DNA of 64,000 bases from Alloalcanivorax marinus (GCF_016906305.1 NZ_JADDOL010000001.1:186001-250000); one strand, 5' to 3'; numbered from the stretch's first letter, positions 8,761 to 20,514 are shown. A program made the numbers and translations. Notes: generated from the letters alone by a model not told the origin.

Positions 8761-9738
8761 ATGCGCGCCATTCTCTGCAAGGAACTGGGGCCGGCCGATA
8801 AGCTGGTCATCGAGGACGTGCCGTCACCGGAAGTGACCGGCAGCGGGGTCAAGGTGAAGGTGAAGGCCGCCGGTCTGAACTTCCCGGACACCCTGATCAT
8901 CGAGGGCAAATACCAGATCAAACCGGAACTGCCGTTCTCCCCCGGTGGCGAAATGGCCGGCGAGATCGTCGAGGTGGGCCCGGACGTGAAGCACCTGAAG
9001 CCCGGCATGCGGGTCATGGGCCTGACCGGCTACGGCTCCTTCGCGGAAGAAATGGTGGTGGCGGAAAACCGGGTGATCCCGGTGCCCGACGCCATGAGCG
9101 ATGAAACCGCCGCCGCCTTCAGCATGGTCTACGGCACCAGCTACCACGCCCTCAAGCAGCGCGCCAATATCCAGCCCGGGGAAACCCTGCTGGTGCTCGG
9201 CGCCAGCGGTGGCGTGGGCCTGGCCGCGGTGGAACTGGGCAAGGCCATGGGCGCCACCGTGATCGCCGCCGCCAGCACCGACGACAAGCTGCAGGTGGCC
9301 AAGGAAGCCGGCGCCGACGATCTGATCAACTACAGCGACGAGGACCTGAAGCAGGCCCTCAAGAGCCGCTACCCGAACGGCATCGACGTGATCTACGACC
9401 CGGTGGGCGACCGCTTCACCGAGCCGGCTCTGCGCAACATGGCCTGGAACGGCCGCTTCCTGATCGTCGGCTTCGCCGCCGGCGAGATCCCCAAGATCCC
9501 CGCCAACCTGGCGCTGCTCAAAGGTTGCAGCATCGTCGGCGTGTTCTGGGGCGCTTTCACTCAGCACGAACCGAAGGAACACATCCAGAACGTGAAGGAA
9601 CTGATGCAGCTGTTCGCGGACGGCAAGATCAACCCGCGCGTCAGCGAGGTGTTCCCCTTCGAGCAGTATCAGGACGCCCTGGCGGCCCTGACCTCCCGCC
9701 GTGCCAAGGGCAAGGTGGTGCTCAAGGTCAGCGACTGA
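8761..9738 (+). CDS. NADPH:quinone oxidoreductase family protein (MDR superfamily)
   Basis: This 325-residue protein has the medium-chain reductase layout: an N-terminal GroES-like domain including NFPDTLIIEGKYQ and FSPGGEMAGEI, and a Rossmann domain with GASGGVGLAAVELGKAMGA near 145-163. The structural Cys cluster and catalytic zinc ligands of alcohol dehydrogenases are absent, which places it with zinc-independent quinone oxidoreductases and enoyl reductases. The start follows GGGAGAG. It stands alone between a hairpin and a convergent thioesterase gene. Its substrate is uncertain: quinones, or enoyl compounds from fatty acid metabolism. Confidence 0.88.
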   Translation: MRAILCKELGPADKLVIEDVPSPEVTGSGVKVKVKAAGLNFPDTLIIEGKYQIKPELPFSPGGEMAGEIVEVGPDVKHLKPGMRVMGLTGYGSFAEEMVVAENRVIPVPDAMSDETAAAFSMVYGTSYHALKQRANIQPGETLLVLGASGGVGLAAVELGKAMGATVIAAASTDDKLQVAKEAGADDLINYSDEDLKQALKSRYPNGIDVIYDPVGDRFTEPALRNMAWNGRFLIVGFAAGEIPKIPANLALLKGCSIVGVFWGAFTQHEPKEHIQNVKELMQLFADGKINPRVSEVFPFEQYQDALAALTSRRAKGKVVLKVSD

Positions 9739-9798
9739 GCGCCGCCTTACGACCGGTCGCGGCCGAGGCGCAATAGCGCCCGGCCGCGATGGGCGGGC

Positions 9799-10239
9799 TC
9801 AGCCGCCGCTTTGATCGATGAGCACGCCCGGCGCGCCCTCCTCCAGGGTGGCGCGCAGGTCGTCGGGCACGCGCGTTTTCTCGAACGGTTCGGTGGTCAT
9901 CATCACGTACACCACCTCCGCCCGGCACAACGGGGTGCCGTCGGCGACGCGCACCATTTCGTGCTCCAGCACGAACGAAGTGTTACCCACCTTCAGGGTC
10001 CGCACCCGCACATCGATGACGTCATCGAACAGGGCGCTGGCCTTCCATTCCAACGTCAACTTGACCACCTGATTGTCCAGGCCACGCGCCAGCAGCGCGG
10101 TGTAATCGCGGCCCAGGGCGCGCATGAATTCGGTCATGGCCAGGTCGACGTAGTCCGCGTAGCGGGCATTGAACACCACTTTCTGGGCGTCGCATTCGTT
10201 GTAGCGCACCCGCAGACGGAAGCGGAACGGATCGGTCAT
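9799..10239 (-). CDS. Acyl-CoA thioesterase, hot-dog (4HBT/YbgC-FadM type)
   Basis: The 146-residue protein has the family N-terminal pattern RVRYNECDAQKVVFNARYADYVDLAMTEF (read here as RVRYNECDAQ, then KVVFNARYADY), where the Asp in ECD corresponds to the catalytic acid of YbgC-like thioesterases. It likely hydrolyses acyl-CoA to free acid and CoA in the cytoplasm. It starts after AGGAG, only eight bases downstream of the solute-binding protein gene, so the two are probably co-transcribed. Confidence 0.85.
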   Translation of the reverse strand: MTDPFRFRLRVRYNECDAQKVVFNARYADYVDLAMTEFMRALGRDYTALLARGLDNQVVKLTLEWKASALFDDVIDVRVRTLKVGNTSFVLEHEMVRVADGTPLCRAEVVYVMMTTEPFEKTRVPDDLRATLEEGAPGVLIDQSGG

Positions 10240-10247
10240 GAAAACTC

Positions 10248-11507
10248 CTATTGCAACTCAAGGGGCCGGTCGTGCCGTCGTCGCTCCGCGATCCACTGGT
10301 CGTGGGTGGGGGCGGCGGCGTCACCGGACAGGGTATTGATGATCTCGAAGAAATTCTGCCGGTAGGTGTCCTTCATCACCTGATCGCGGGACTTGATGCG
10401 CACCGCGTACACGCTCTGCACGTTCTGGTGATCGAAGCCCCGCCAGTACTGTTCGTCCTTGAGCAGGCTGTAGCGGTGGCCTTCCAGGGCGCGGCGTACC
10501 GAGGCGCTGTTGAAGCTGTTGGCCCGCTCCACCGCCTCCTTCCATTGATAGACGATACTGTAGGCGGACGCCGCCGAGGTCGAGGGCCGGGTCCGATAGC
10601 GCTCCGAGAAGCCTTCCACGAAACGCTGGCCGCGCGGGTAGTCGAATTCGTAGGGCACGTTCCAGGTCCAGGGCGCGGCACCGATCACGCCGGCCATGAT
10701 GAACGGGCCGGTCTGCTCCACCATGCTCAGGGTCAGGTTGGGCACCACGATCTGCATGCGCTCGGGCAGTTTCATCTGCTGGGCGATGGTCATGCCCTGC
10801 ACCATCTGCTCACCGAACAGCACCAGTACCAGCACCTTCGCGTCGCTGTCGGCGGCGGCTTTCACCGCTTCCTCGATCTGATGATAGCGGGCGCCCGGGA
10901 ACGGCACCGACACCGACCGGTGCCGGTCGGTGTCGGTGGTATCGGTGAACTCGCGCATGGAGGCTTCGGTGGTGTGGCCCCAGGTGTAGTCGGCGGTGAC
11001 ATAGAAATAGGATTGATCCGCGTACTCGCGCTTCAGGTAGTCACCCAGCACCCGTGCCGCCATCCAGGCGCTGTAGCACTCGCGAAACATGTTCAGGTGA
11101 CCGTCCTTGCCGGTGGTGTCGTTGGAATAGGTGAGCGTGCCGAAGTACAGCAGATCATGGCGCCGGGCCTGATCGCTGGCGGCGATGGCCACGCCGCTGG
11201 ATGCGCCGCCGAACAGCATGGCCACGCCTTCGGCGGCCAGCTCGTCCACGTTGCGGCGGGCCCGGTCCGGCTGCGAGGCGGAGTCCCGGTCGACCAGCTC
11301 CAGGGGCCGGCCGAACAGGCCGCCGGCGTCGTTGATTTCCTCCACCGCCATCAGGGCGCCGCGCTTCTGCATCAACCCTTCTTCGCGGTATTCTCCGGTG
11401 TGCGGATAGTTGAGACCCAGCTTGATCGGCGTGGCCGCCTGGGCCGTCACGGCCAGGCCCGCCGCCAGCAGCGCCAGGGCCGCCCGGTTCCACCAATGCT
11501 TGATCAT
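10248..11507 (-). CDS. Periplasmic substrate-binding protein, branched-chain amino acid/urea ABC type
   Basis: Residues 1-24 form a signal peptide ending in AQA. The mature part begins IKLGLNYPHTG and continues with GALMAVEEINDAGG and ASSGVAIAASDQARRHDLLYF, the type I periplasmic binding fold of LivJ, AmiC and UrtA. It has 419 residues and a good AAGGAG site. No permease or ATPase genes adjoin it; its only operon partner is an acyl-CoA thioesterase. It could serve a distant transporter or act as an extracellular sensor. A perfect 13-bp inverted repeat lies inside the gene (10906-10937). Confidence 0.85.
   Translation of the reverse strand: MIKHWWNRAALALLAAGLAVTAQAATPIKLGLNYPHTGEYREEGLMQKRGALMAVEEINDAGGLFGRPLELVDRDSASQPDRARRNVDELAAEGVAMLFGGASSGVAIAASDQARRHDLLYFGTLTYSNDTTGKDGHLNMFRECYSAWMAARVLGDYLKREYADQSYFYVTADYTWGHTTEASMREFTDTTDTDRHRSVSVPFPGARYHQIEEAVKAAADSDAKVLVLVLFGEQMVQGMTIAQQMKLPERMQIVVPNLTLSMVEQTGPFIMAGVIGAAPWTWNVPYEFDYPRGQRFVEGFSERYRTRPSTSAASAYSIVYQWKEAVERANSFNSASVRRALEGHRYSLLKDEQYWRGFDHQNVQSVYAVRIKSRDQVMKDTYRQNFFEIINTLSGDAAAPTHDQWIAERRRHDRPLELQ
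10906..10937. repeat. Perfect 13-bp inverted repeat inside the substrate-binding protein gene
   Basis: ACCGACACCGACC (10906-10918), a six-base spacer GGTGCC, and GGTCGGTGTCGGT (10925-10937) are exact reverse complements. In the encoded protein they give an alternating TDTDRHRSVSV stretch. A stem this long within a coding sequence may affect mRNA folding. Confidence 0.9.
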
Positions 11508-11613
11508 GGCTCCTTCCCCCCTTTGTTATTGTAGAGCGACGATTAGCATAGACCCTTACCGGGAGTTATTAGCCTTTGGTCGATTTTGCCCGCCATTTTG
11601 TGACCGGTCGGTA

Positions 11614-11642
11614 TTGAGCCCGAACATACCGCAGAGTATGCT
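11614..11642 (+). promoter_or_regulatory. Candidate promoter of the acyl-CoA ligase gene
   Basis: TTGAGC (11614-11619), 17 bp, TATGCT (11637-11642) is a fair sigma-70-type promoter 80 bp before the ligase start. CATAC and GTATG form a short dyad within the spacer and -10, and an ACCGGT palindrome lies just upstream at 11603-11608, so a regulator may bind here. Confidence 0.4.
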
Positions 11643-11721
11643 CACGACCCTAATTTAAAACAAAATTCCATTAAAGGCGCCCCTGTCCGGCCGTGACCGG
11701 GCGGAACGCCGGGAGAGTGCC

Positions 11722-13332
11722 ATGACCTCGATCAGCGATGCCATGCCGGTGTACGCGCCGGCCCTGCCCGAAGACAGCTTTGTGTCGATTCCCGAACGTC
11801 TGCGGGAAATGGCGGCCCTGCAGCCGGACCATCCGGCGGTTTACGACGAGCAGGGCCGGCTCACCTGGCGGCAGTTCGTGGACGGCGTCAACCAGGTGGC
11901 CAATCGGCTGCGCGCCGCCGGTCTGCGGCGCGGCGACACGGTGGCCGGGCTGGCCGAGAACAGCGCCCGTTACCTGACGCTGTTCATGGGCACGCTGAGC
12001 GCCGGTGGCTGCATGGTGCCCCTGTCCGGCATGGCCGCTGGCGAGACCCTGGCGCTGATGGTCAACGACTGTGACGCCCGCTTCCTGTTCGTGTCCGCCA
12101 AGCACCGGGAGCTGATCGAGCCGCTGCTGGGCAGCCTCCACAACGTGGACCCGGCGCAGCGCGTGGCGCTGGATTTCCAGGCCGACGGCTGGCAGCCCTT
12201 CGAGAGCTGGCTGGGCGACGCCTCCAGCGAGGCACCGGACCATGTGCCCGGCCTGGACGACCCTTTCAACATCATCTACAGCTCCGGCACCACCGGCGTG
12301 CCCAAGGGCATCCTGCACGATCACCGCCTGCGCGCCCGTCATGTGGAACGGGGTGAGCGGCTGGGCTACAACCGGGACGCGGTGACCCTGGTGTCCACGC
12401 CGCTGTATTCCAACACCACCCTGGTGGCGGTGCTGCCGACCCTGTTCGGCGGCGGCACCATCGTCAGCATGGCCAAGTTCAACGCCCACCGTTTCCTGGA
12501 ACTGGCCCAGGAGCACCGCGCCACCCACGCCATGCTGGTGCCGGTGCAGTATCAGCGGATTCTGGCGGAGCCGGATTTTGATCGCTTCGACCTGAGCAGC
12601 TTCAAGATGAAGTTCTCCACCAGCGCGCCGCTGCGCGGGCACGTGATCGCCGACGCCATGAAGCGCTGGCCGGGCAACATCATCGAGTTCTACGGCCTCA
12701 CCGAGGGCGGTGTCACCACCACCCTGAACTGCGCCGACAACCCCACCAAATGGGACACCGTGGGCCAGGCCAGCCCGGGCTGCGAGCTGCGCATCATCGA
12801 CGAGGACCTGAACGAAGTGCCGCCCGGTGAGATCGGCGAGATCGTCGGCCGCAGCGGCGCCATGATGCGCGGCTACTACAAGCGCGAGAGCAAGACCAAC
12901 GAGCTGCTGTGGACCAGCCCGGAAGGCGAGGTGTTCTACCGCACCGGGGACATGGGCCGGCTCGACGAGGACGGCTTCCTGTCGGTGCTGGATCGGCGCA
13001 AGGACATGATCATTTCCGGCGGCTTCAATATCTACGCGGAGGATCTGGAGCGGGTGCTGCTCAAGGATCCGGAAGTGGCGGACGCGGCGGTGATCGCCAT
13101 TCCCAGCGAGCAGTGGGGTGAGACGCCGCTGGGCCTGGTGGTACTGCGCAACGGCGGCGCCGGCGACCTGGACGCCATCCTGGCCCGCGCCAACGAGCAG
13201 CTCGGCAAGGGCCAGCGTCTGTCCGGTCTGGAGCGTCGCGACGAACTGCCGCGCAGCACCATCGGCAAGATTCTCAAGCGCGAGCTGCGCGACCCGTACT
13301 GGCAGAATCAGGCCCAGACCGAACGGGGCTGA
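11722..13332 (+). CDS. AMP-forming acyl-CoA synthetase (FadD-like)
   Basis: A 536-residue member of the ANL superfamily that activates a carboxylic acid to its acyl-CoA via an acyl-adenylate. The P-loop reads YSSGTTGVPKG, the acyl-binding region has FYGLTEGGVTTT, the hinge motif is YRTGDMGRLDEDGFLSVLDRRKD, and the catalytic lysine lies in PRSTIGKILK near the C-terminus. The start follows GGGAGAG. It is monocistronic, divergent from the substrate-binding protein gene and convergent with clsC. Chain-length preference cannot be read from sequence; a fatty acid from alkane oxidation is a reasonable substrate. Confidence 0.92.
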   Translation: MTSISDAMPVYAPALPEDSFVSIPERLREMAALQPDHPAVYDEQGRLTWRQFVDGVNQVANRLRAAGLRRGDTVAGLAENSARYLTLFMGTLSAGGCMVPLSGMAAGETLALMVNDCDARFLFVSAKHRELIEPLLGSLHNVDPAQRVALDFQADGWQPFESWLGDASSEAPDHVPGLDDPFNIIYSSGTTGVPKGILHDHRLRARHVERGERLGYNRDAVTLVSTPLYSNTTLVAVLPTLFGGGTIVSMAKFNAHRFLELAQEHRATHAMLVPVQYQRILAEPDFDRFDLSSFKMKFSTSAPLRGHVIADAMKRWPGNIIEFYGLTEGGVTTTLNCADNPTKWDTVGQASPGCELRIIDEDLNEVPPGEIGEIVGRSGAMMRGYYKRESKTNELLWTSPEGEVFYRTGDMGRLDEDGFLSVLDRRKDMIISGGFNIYAEDLERVLLKDPEVADAAVIAIPSEQWGETPLGLVVLRNGGAGDLDAILARANEQLGKGQRLSGLERRDELPRSTIGKILKRELRDPYWQNQAQTERG

Positions 13333-13345
13333 AGCCCGGTTTCCG

Positions 13346-14767
13346 CTAGAGCAGGTTCTCGATCGGCAGCAGCCCGAAGAACCGCGACGCCAGCCAGCGG
13401 GCCTTGCTGACACGGGGCTCCCGGTGATAGCGCACCGGGCCCCGCTCGTCGCCGGCGCCCCATTCCAGCCGACCCTGGTCATCGAGGCCGACCCGGTAGC
13501 TGTTTTGCGGCGCCATGCCTTCCTCGATAAACGCCGCCACCCGGTGGGCCAGCGCCTCGGAATTCACGTAGTAGCCCATTTCCGTGTTCAGGTTCGCCGA
13601 GCGCGGGTCCAGGTTGAACGATCCGACGAACAGTTCGCGGCGGTCCAGCACCATGGCCTTGGTGTGCAGGGCGGACATGGAACGCCCCGGCTTCAGGCGG
13701 GCCAGATGCCGGCGGGCGCGGGCGTTGGGCTGCAGCTCGTGCACCTCGACGCCGGCCTTGACCAGGTCGCGCCGATAGTGGGCGTAGGCGGCGTGGGCGG
13801 CGATCACGTCGTTGGTGGCGAGCCCGTTGGTGAGCAGGGCGATGCGTCCGCCGTTGGCGTGCATGTCGCCCAGGGTGCGCACGAAATCGTCACCGGGGAT
13901 GAAGTAGCCGGCTTCGATCAGGATTTCCCTGAGGGAACGGCGGCTGAGCAGTTCCGCCAGCTGGTCCCCCATCAGTCGCTGGGTAACGCCCTTGGCCTTG
14001 TCCGGCGTGTCGAACAACAGCGCCGCCGGGGCGGTGATCTGGCGGGCGTCCGCGTCACGCACGATCTGCTGGAAGCGAGCCGGGTCCTGTTCGTGGCGGT
14101 AGGGAAAGTCGTCCAGCGCCTGGCACCACTGATTCAACTCTTCCCACAGCCGATCCGCGTCATCCCGGGAGCGGCGTTTCAACGTGCGCAGATGCACGGT
14201 GACGTCACTGTTCCAGTAACTCTCGAACGCCGCGCGGGTTTCCTCGACGATGGGGCCCCGGGCGTACAGATCCAGATCCCGGAAGTTGGCCTCCGGGTGC
14301 ACCCCGAAATAGTGGTCGGAGATATTGCGGCCACCGACGATGGCGTGCTCGCCGTCGGCGATCCAGGCCTTGTTGTGCATGCGGTGGTTGAGGCGCGGGG
14401 CGTGATAGAGCCACTGCAGGATGTGCTTGTAGCGGCCCCGGAACGGATTGAACAGGCGGATTTCCACATTGGGATGAGCATTGAGCGCCGCCCACTTCAC
14501 GTCCCGGCCCAGCTGGTTGGCATGGTCCAGCAGCAGCCGCACGCGCACCCCGCGCCGGGCCGCTTCCAGGGCCCGGTAGACCAGCAGCTTGCCGATGCGG
14601 TCGTCGTCCCAGATGTAGTACTGCAGGTCCAGGGTCTTTTCCGCCAGCCGCGCGGTGGCGGCCCGCAGGGCGAAGGCTTCCTCGCTGTCGGGCAACAGGC
14701 AGAACCGGGATTGGCGAACCCGCGAGGTGGGCGCGTCGGCGCCTTCCTGATCGGCGCCGTCGCTCAT
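13346..14767 (-). CDS. clsC: Phospholipase D-type cardiolipin synthase, ClsC-like
   Basis: Two phospholipase D half-sites are visible: [18 protein letters not shown] in the N-terminal half and [20 protein letters not shown] in the C-terminal half, each HxK with a downstream Asp and Gly/Ser. The 473-residue length matches E. coli ClsC, which condenses phosphatidylglycerol with phosphatidylethanolamine to form cardiolipin. E. coli ClsC works with the membrane partner YmdB; none is seen here. The start codon overlaps the mscL stop by ATGA, implying translational coupling with the mechanosensitive channel, which fits a shared role in membrane or osmotic adaptation. Confidence 0.85.
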   Translation of the reverse strand: MSDGADQEGADAPTSRVRQSRFCLLPDSEEAFALRAATARLAEKTLDLQYYIWDDDRIGKLLVYRALEAARRGVRVRLLLDHANQLGRDVKWAALNAHPNVEIRLFNPFRGRYKHILQWLYHAPRLNHRMHNKAWIADGEHAIVGGRNISDHYFGVHPEANFRDLDLYARGPIVEETRAAFESYWNSDVTVHLRTLKRRSRDDADRLWEELNQWCQALDDFPYRHEQDPARFQQIVRDADARQITAPAALLFDTPDKAKGVTQRLMGDQLAELLSRRSLREILIEAGYFIPGDDFVRTLGDMHANGGRIALLTNGLATNDVIAAHAAYAHYRRDLVKAGVEVHELQPNARARRHLARLKPGRSMSALHTKAMVLDRRELFVGSFNLDPRSANLNTEMGYYVNSEALAHRVAAFIEEGMAPQNSYRVGLDDQGRLEWGAGDERGPVRYHREPRVSKARWLASRFFGLLPIENLL

Positions 14768-15204
14768 GCCCGGGGCTTCAGGCTGTCGCGAATTTCTCGA
14801 AGCAGGATGATGTCTTCCGGGATCTCGGGGGTGGGCGGCGTGGACACCGGCGCCGCTTCCTCTTCCCTGCGCTTCATGCGGTTGAGGCCGCGCACCAGCA
14901 GGAAGGTGGCCCAGGCGACGATCAGAAAGCTGATCACGTTATTGATGAACAGGCCGTAGTTCAGGGTCACCGCGCCGGCGGCCTGGGCTTCCGCCAGGGT
15001 GGTAAAGCTGCCCTGGCCCTTGAGCACCACGAACAGATCCGCGAAATCCACGTCCGCCAGAAGCAGGCCGATGGGCGGCATCAGCACGTCGGACACCAGG
15101 CTTTTGACGATGGTGGTGAAGGCACCGCCGATGATGATGCCCACGGCCATGTCCACCACGTTGCCACGCACCGCGAATTCGCGGAATTCCTTCATGATCG
15201 CCAT
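14764..15204 (-). CDS. mscL: Large-conductance mechanosensitive channel MscL
   Basis: The 146-residue protein begins [26 protein letters not shown], the highly conserved MscL amphipathic helix and first transmembrane pore helix. A second membrane helix ([16 protein letters not shown]) and a charged cytoplasmic helix follow. The start at 15204 is preceded by AAGGGA; an upstream in-frame ATG would add 15 residues absent from the family. MscL opens under extreme membrane tension to release solutes. It is the first gene of a two-gene unit with clsC. Confidence 0.96.
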   Translation of the reverse strand: MAIMKEFREFAVRGNVVDMAVGIIIGGAFTTIVKSLVSDVLMPPIGLLLADVDFADLFVVLKGQGSFTTLAEAQAAGAVTLNYGLFINNVISFLIVAWATFLLVRGLNRMKRREEEAAPVSTPPTPEIPEDIILLREIRDSLKPRA

Positions 15205-15303
15205 ATCGTTCCCTTTATGGTTCAGGGCCCGGGCCGGGCCAGAAATCATCTTAGCCCGGATGGCGCTGTCGGCAAATCGCGCTCACGAAAACAACGTAAA
15301 CGA

Positions 15304-17136
15304 TTACTCCACGGTCACCGATTTGGCCAGGTTGCGGGGCTGGTCCACGTCGGTGCCGCGCAGCACCGCCACATGGTAGCTGAGCAGCTGCAGCGGCACG
15401 GTGTAGACGATGGGCGCGATGCTCTCGGGCACCGCCGGCAGGTGCAGCACATGAATGCCCTCGCCATCGGCCACCCGGGCGTTTTTGTCGGCGAACAGAT
15501 ACAGCTCGCCGCCCCGGGCGCGCACTTCCTGCAGGTTGGACTTGAGCTTTTCCAGCAGTTCGTCGTTCGGCGCCACCGCCACCACCGGCATTTCCTTGTC
15601 CACCAGGGCCAGGGGGCCGTGCTTGAGCTCACCGGCCGGGTAGGCTTCCGCGTGGATATAGGAAATTTCCTTGAGCTTGAGCGCTCCTTCCATGGCCACC
15701 GGGAACTGCACGCCCCGGCCCAGGAACAGGGTGTGATGCTTTTCCACGAAGGCGCGGGACAGCGCTTCGATGGGCTTGTCCAGGGCGGTGGCCTGCTCCA
15801 GCAGATTGGGCAGCTGGCGCAGTTCGCTCAGGATCTGCTCGATGCGCTCATCGCTCAGGCCGTGACGGCGGCCCAGCGCCAGTACCAGCATCATCAGGCC
15901 GGCCAGCTGGGTGGTGAACGCCTTGGTGGAGGCGACGCCGATTTCCGGGCCGGCCTTGGTCAGGAAGGTCAGTTCCGATTCACGGACCAGGGAGGAACCG
16001 TCCACGTTGCAGATCGCCAGGCGACCCACATAGTTGTCCGAACCGGTGTCGCGCAGCGCCGCCAGGGTGTCGGCGGTTTCGCCGCTCTGGGAGATGGTCA
16101 CGAACAGGGTGCCCTCCGGCACCACGTGCTGGCGGTAGCGGAATTCGCTGGCCACCTCCACCTGGCACGGGATGCCGGCCAGGGCTTCCAGCCAGTAACG
16201 GGCCACCATGCCGGCGTGGTAACTGGTGCCGCAGGCCACGATCTGCACCGACCGTACCCGGTCGAAGATGGTCCGGGCCGCCTCGCCGAAGGCGGCGCTG
16301 ACCGCATCCGGTGAATCGATGCGGTCCTGCAGGGTGCGCTGGATGGCCGCCGGCTGCTCGAAGATTTCCTTCTGCATGAAGTGGCGGTACTCGCCTTTCT
16401 CCACGTCTTCGTGGGCGCCGTCGAACTCGTGCACCGCCCGCTCCACCGGCTCGCCGTGGCGGTCGAAGACGCGCACCTGGTCGGTGGTCAGTTCCACCAG
16501 GTCGCCTTCGTCCAGAAAGATGAAGCGGTTGGTCACCGGCAGCAGGGCAAGCTGGTCGGAGGCCACGTAGTTCTCGTCGATGCCCAGGCCCACCACCAGC
16601 GGCGAGCCGGAGCGCACCGCCACCAGCCGGTCCGGTTCACGTTGATCCACCACGCCCAGGGCGTAGGCGCCGTGCAGTTGCTTGACCGCTTTTTGCAGGG
16701 CGCGCCGCAGGTCGCCGCCGCTTTCTCCCAGGGTGCGGTGCAGCAGATGGGCGACCACCTCGGTGTCGGTCTGGCTCTGGAAGTGGTAGCCGTCCTGTTC
16801 CAGCTCGTCCTTGAGCTCCTGGAAGTTCTCGATGATGCCGTTGTGCACCACCGCCAGGCCGTCACCGGAGAGGTGCGGGTGGGCGTTTTCCTCGGACGGC
16901 CGGCCATGGGTGGCCCAGCGGGTGTGGGCGATGCCCAGGAAGCCGGCGGTGTTCTGCTCGTGGACCGCCTCTTCCAGGGCGGCCACCTTGCCCTGGCGGC
17001 GCACCCGCTGCAGGCCCTCGCCGTTGATCACGGCCACCCCGGCGCTGTCGTAGCCCCGGTATTCCAGGCGCTTGAGGCCGGTGATCAGAATATTGGTGAC
17101 GTTACGATGGGCGATGGCGCCGACGATTCCACACAT
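15304..17136 (-). CDS. glmS: Glutamine-fructose-6-phosphate aminotransferase (isomerizing)
   Basis: GlmS makes glucosamine-6-phosphate from fructose-6-phosphate and glutamine, the entry step to UDP-N-acetylglucosamine for peptidoglycan and lipopolysaccharide. The sequence opens MCGIVGA with the catalytic Cys2 of the glutaminase domain, has [13 protein letters not shown], and carries two sugar isomerase domains including [14 protein letters not shown] and a C-terminal LAKSVTVE. At 610 residues it matches the family. It lies 27 bp downstream of glmU on the same strand, so both pathway steps are probably co-expressed. No DeoR-type gene intervenes, and I saw no glmS ribozyme. Confidence 0.97.
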   Translation of the reverse strand: MCGIVGAIAHRNVTNILITGLKRLEYRGYDSAGVAVINGEGLQRVRRQGKVAALEEAVHEQNTAGFLGIAHTRWATHGRPSEENAHPHLSGDGLAVVHNGIIENFQELKDELEQDGYHFQSQTDTEVVAHLLHRTLGESGGDLRRALQKAVKQLHGAYALGVVDQREPDRLVAVRSGSPLVVGLGIDENYVASDQLALLPVTNRFIFLDEGDLVELTTDQVRVFDRHGEPVERAVHEFDGAHEDVEKGEYRHFMQKEIFEQPAAIQRTLQDRIDSPDAVSAAFGEAARTIFDRVRSVQIVACGTSYHAGMVARYWLEALAGIPCQVEVASEFRYRQHVVPEGTLFVTISQSGETADTLAALRDTGSDNYVGRLAICNVDGSSLVRESELTFLTKAGPEIGVASTKAFTTQLAGLMMLVLALGRRHGLSDERIEQILSELRQLPNLLEQATALDKPIEALSRAFVEKHHTLFLGRGVQFPVAMEGALKLKEISYIHAEAYPAGELKHGPLALVDKEMPVVAVAPNDELLEKLKSNLQEVRARGGELYLFADKNARVADGEGIHVLHLPAVPESIAPIVYTVPLQLLSYHVAVLRGTDVDQPRNLAKSVTVE

Positions 17137-17163
17137 GGCTGTTTCCTTTTTCCAATCACCGAA

Positions 17164-18522
17164 CTACTTCTTGGCCGGTCGCGGCCAGTTCTCGATATTG
17201 CGCTGCTGGCCACGGGCCACCGCCAAACCGTTGTCCGGCACGTCCTTGGTGACCACGCTGCCCGCGCCGACGGTGGCATTCTCGCCGATGGTCACCGGCG
17301 CCACCAGGGAAGAATTGGAGCCGATGAAGACACCGTCCTTCATCACGGTCTGGAATTTATTGACCCCGTCGTAGTTGCAGGTGATGGTGCCCGCGCCCAC
17401 GTTGACGCCCTTGCCAATACGGCTGTCGCCGATATAGGTGAGGTGATTGACCTTGGAACCCTCGCCGATGCGCGCCTTCTTGGTCTCCACAAAGTTGCCG
17501 ATGCGCGCCTTCGCCGCCAGTTCGGTGCCCGGACGCAACCGGGCGAAGGGCCCCACGTTGCAGCCTTCACCGACCACCGCGCCGTCGATCACCGAATTTG
17601 CCTCGATCACCGCGCCGGCGGCGATGTCCGCGTCACGGATCACGCAGTTGGGACCGATGCGCACCCCATCGCCCAGGGTCACCTTGCCTTCCAGCACCAC
17701 GTTCACGTCGATGGTCACATCGGTGCCGGTGCTCACCGCGCCGCGGATATCCAGACGCGCGGGGTCGAGCAGCGTCACTCCACCGCGCATCAGCGCTTCC
17801 GCGCGCACCCGCTGATAGACCCGTTCCAGGCGTGCCAGTTGCACCCGGTCGTTGACGCCGTCCACTTCCCAGGCGTGCCGCGGCTGCTCGGTGACCACCT
17901 CCATGCCGGCGTCCACCGCCATGGCGATCAGATCGGTGAGGTAGTATTCGCCCTGGGCGTTGCGGTTGGAGAGCCTGGGCAGGCTGTCGTTGAGGAACCG
18001 ACGACTGCAGGCGAGGATGCCGGTGTTGATCTCGCGGATGCGCTTCTCGTCGTCGCTGGCGTCCTTCTGCTCGACAATGCGCGTCACCTGGCCCTGGGCG
18101 TCGCGCACGATGCGCCCGTAGCCGGCCGGGTCCTCCAGCTCCAGGGTCATCAGCGCCAGGCTGCGGTCGTTGACCCGCGCCACGAAGTCGCGCAGCGTCT
18201 CCGGACGGATCAGCGGCACATCACCATACAGCACCAGCACCACGTCCTCGTTCAGGTGGGGCAGGGCCTGGGCCACCGCGTGCCCGGTGCCGAGCTGCTC
18301 GGCCTGTTCCGCCCAGCGCAGCCGCTCGCCGCTGACCGCCTCGCGCACCCGCTCGCCGCCGTGGCCGTACACCAGCACGGTATTGGCCGGCGACAACGCT
18401 GCCGCGGCGTCCACCACATGCTGCACCATGGGCCGGCCGGCGATCGGGTGAAGCACCTTCGGCAACGCCGATTTCATGCGGGTGCCTTTGCCCGCGGCCA
18501 GAATCACAACCGCCAGAGTCAT
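17164..18522 (-). CDS. glmU: Bifunctional GlmU: GlcNAc-1-P uridyltransferase / GlcN-1-P acetyltransferase
   Basis: The N-terminal pyrophosphorylase begins [23 protein letters not shown], the nucleotide-binding signature, and the C-terminal half is a hexapeptide-repeat left-handed helix containing NFVETKKA and [24 protein letters not shown]. The 452 residues fit the family. The enzyme converts glucosamine-1-phosphate to UDP-GlcNAc. It follows the atpC terminator and precedes glmS, an arrangement also seen in other gammaproteobacteria. Confidence 0.97.
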   Translation of the reverse strand: MTLAVVILAAGKGTRMKSALPKVLHPIAGRPMVQHVVDAAAALSPANTVLVYGHGGERVREAVSGERLRWAEQAEQLGTGHAVAQALPHLNEDVVLVLYGDVPLIRPETLRDFVARVNDRSLALMTLELEDPAGYGRIVRDAQGQVTRIVEQKDASDDEKRIREINTGILACSRRFLNDSLPRLSNRNAQGEYYLTDLIAMAVDAGMEVVTEQPRHAWEVDGVNDRVQLARLERVYQRVRAEALMRGGVTLLDPARLDIRGAVSTGTDVTIDVNVVLEGKVTLGDGVRIGPNCVIRDADIAAGAVIEANSVIDGAVVGEGCNVGPFARLRPGTELAAKARIGNFVETKKARIGEGSKVNHLTYIGDSRIGKGVNVGAGTITCNYDGVNKFQTVMKDGVFIGSNSSLVAPVTIGENATVGAGSVVTKDVPDNGLAVARGQQRNIENWPRPAKK

Positions 18523-18577
18523 ATCCTTCGATCCTCGAAATTGTCGTCCTGATTAGGGTGGGGGCCCCTTATCAAAC

Positions 18578-18607
18578 AAAAAGGGGCGGCTCCAAGCCAC
18601 CCCTTTT
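18578..18607 (-). terminator. Intrinsic terminator of the atp operon
   Basis: On the minus strand AAAAGGGG-T-GGCT pairs with AGCC-G-CCCCTTTT across a three-base loop and runs into TTTTTGTTTG. It lies 25 bp after the atpC stop and before glmU, so it should separate the atp and glm units. Confidence 0.9.
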
Positions 18608-18631
18608 CGTAATCCGGCCGTTCACGGTGTG

Positions 18632-19057
18632 TTACCGCTTGGCCATCTTCTTGATCTGTTCGATGGTGCGCAGGCGCGCGGTGGCTTCGGCCAGGGCCGC
18701 GGCGGCGCGGGTGTAGTCCATCTCCGCGCTCTTGCCTTCCAGGGCATCCTTGGCGTGCTGCTTGGCGCGCTCGGCGTCCGCCTCGTCCATGTCCTGGGCG
18801 CGCTCGGCGGTGTCCGCCAGCACGGTGACCAGTTTGGGCTGCACTTCCAGGAAGCCGCCGGACACGTAGAACACGATCTCTTCGCCGTTCTGGGTTTTCA
18901 CCCGTACCGGGCCGGGCTTGAGGCGGGTCAGCAGCGGGGCGTGACCGGGCATCACGCCCAGGTCACCTTCCACGCCGGCGGCCACTACCATTTCCACCAG
19001 GCCGGAGTACAGCTGTCTTTCGGCACTAACAATGTCGCAATGCACGGTCATCGCCAT
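18632..19057 (-). CDS. atpC: F1Fo ATP synthase subunit epsilon
   Basis: The 141-residue protein has the epsilon start [19 protein letters not shown], the PGHAPLLT motif, and a C-terminal helical hairpin that regulates ATP hydrolysis. It is the last gene of the operon, 21 bp after atpD and directly before a strong terminator. Confidence 0.97.
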   Translation of the reverse strand: MAMTVHCDIVSAERQLYSGLVEMVVAAGVEGDLGVMPGHAPLLTRLKPGPVRVKTQNGEEIVFYVSGGFLEVQPKLVTVLADTAERAQDMDEADAERAKQHAKDALEGKSAEMDYTRAAAALAEATARLRTIEQIKKMAKR

Positions 19058-19078
19058 TTGGGTTCCTCCCCGTGCAGG

Positions 19079-20476
<1,398 letters not shown>

Positions 20477-20514
20477 TTAACTTGCGTTTCTCGCCGCTTG
20501 CTTTTCGCACACCC

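Noticed and set aside
13118-14959. A 613-codon plus-strand frame after the acyl-CoA ligase
   Set aside because: It begins in the ligase gene out of frame and then runs antisense to clsC and mscL.
16381-18552. A 723-codon plus-strand frame opposite glmS and glmU
   Set aside because: Antisense to two conserved genes; no recognisable domain or ribosome-binding site.
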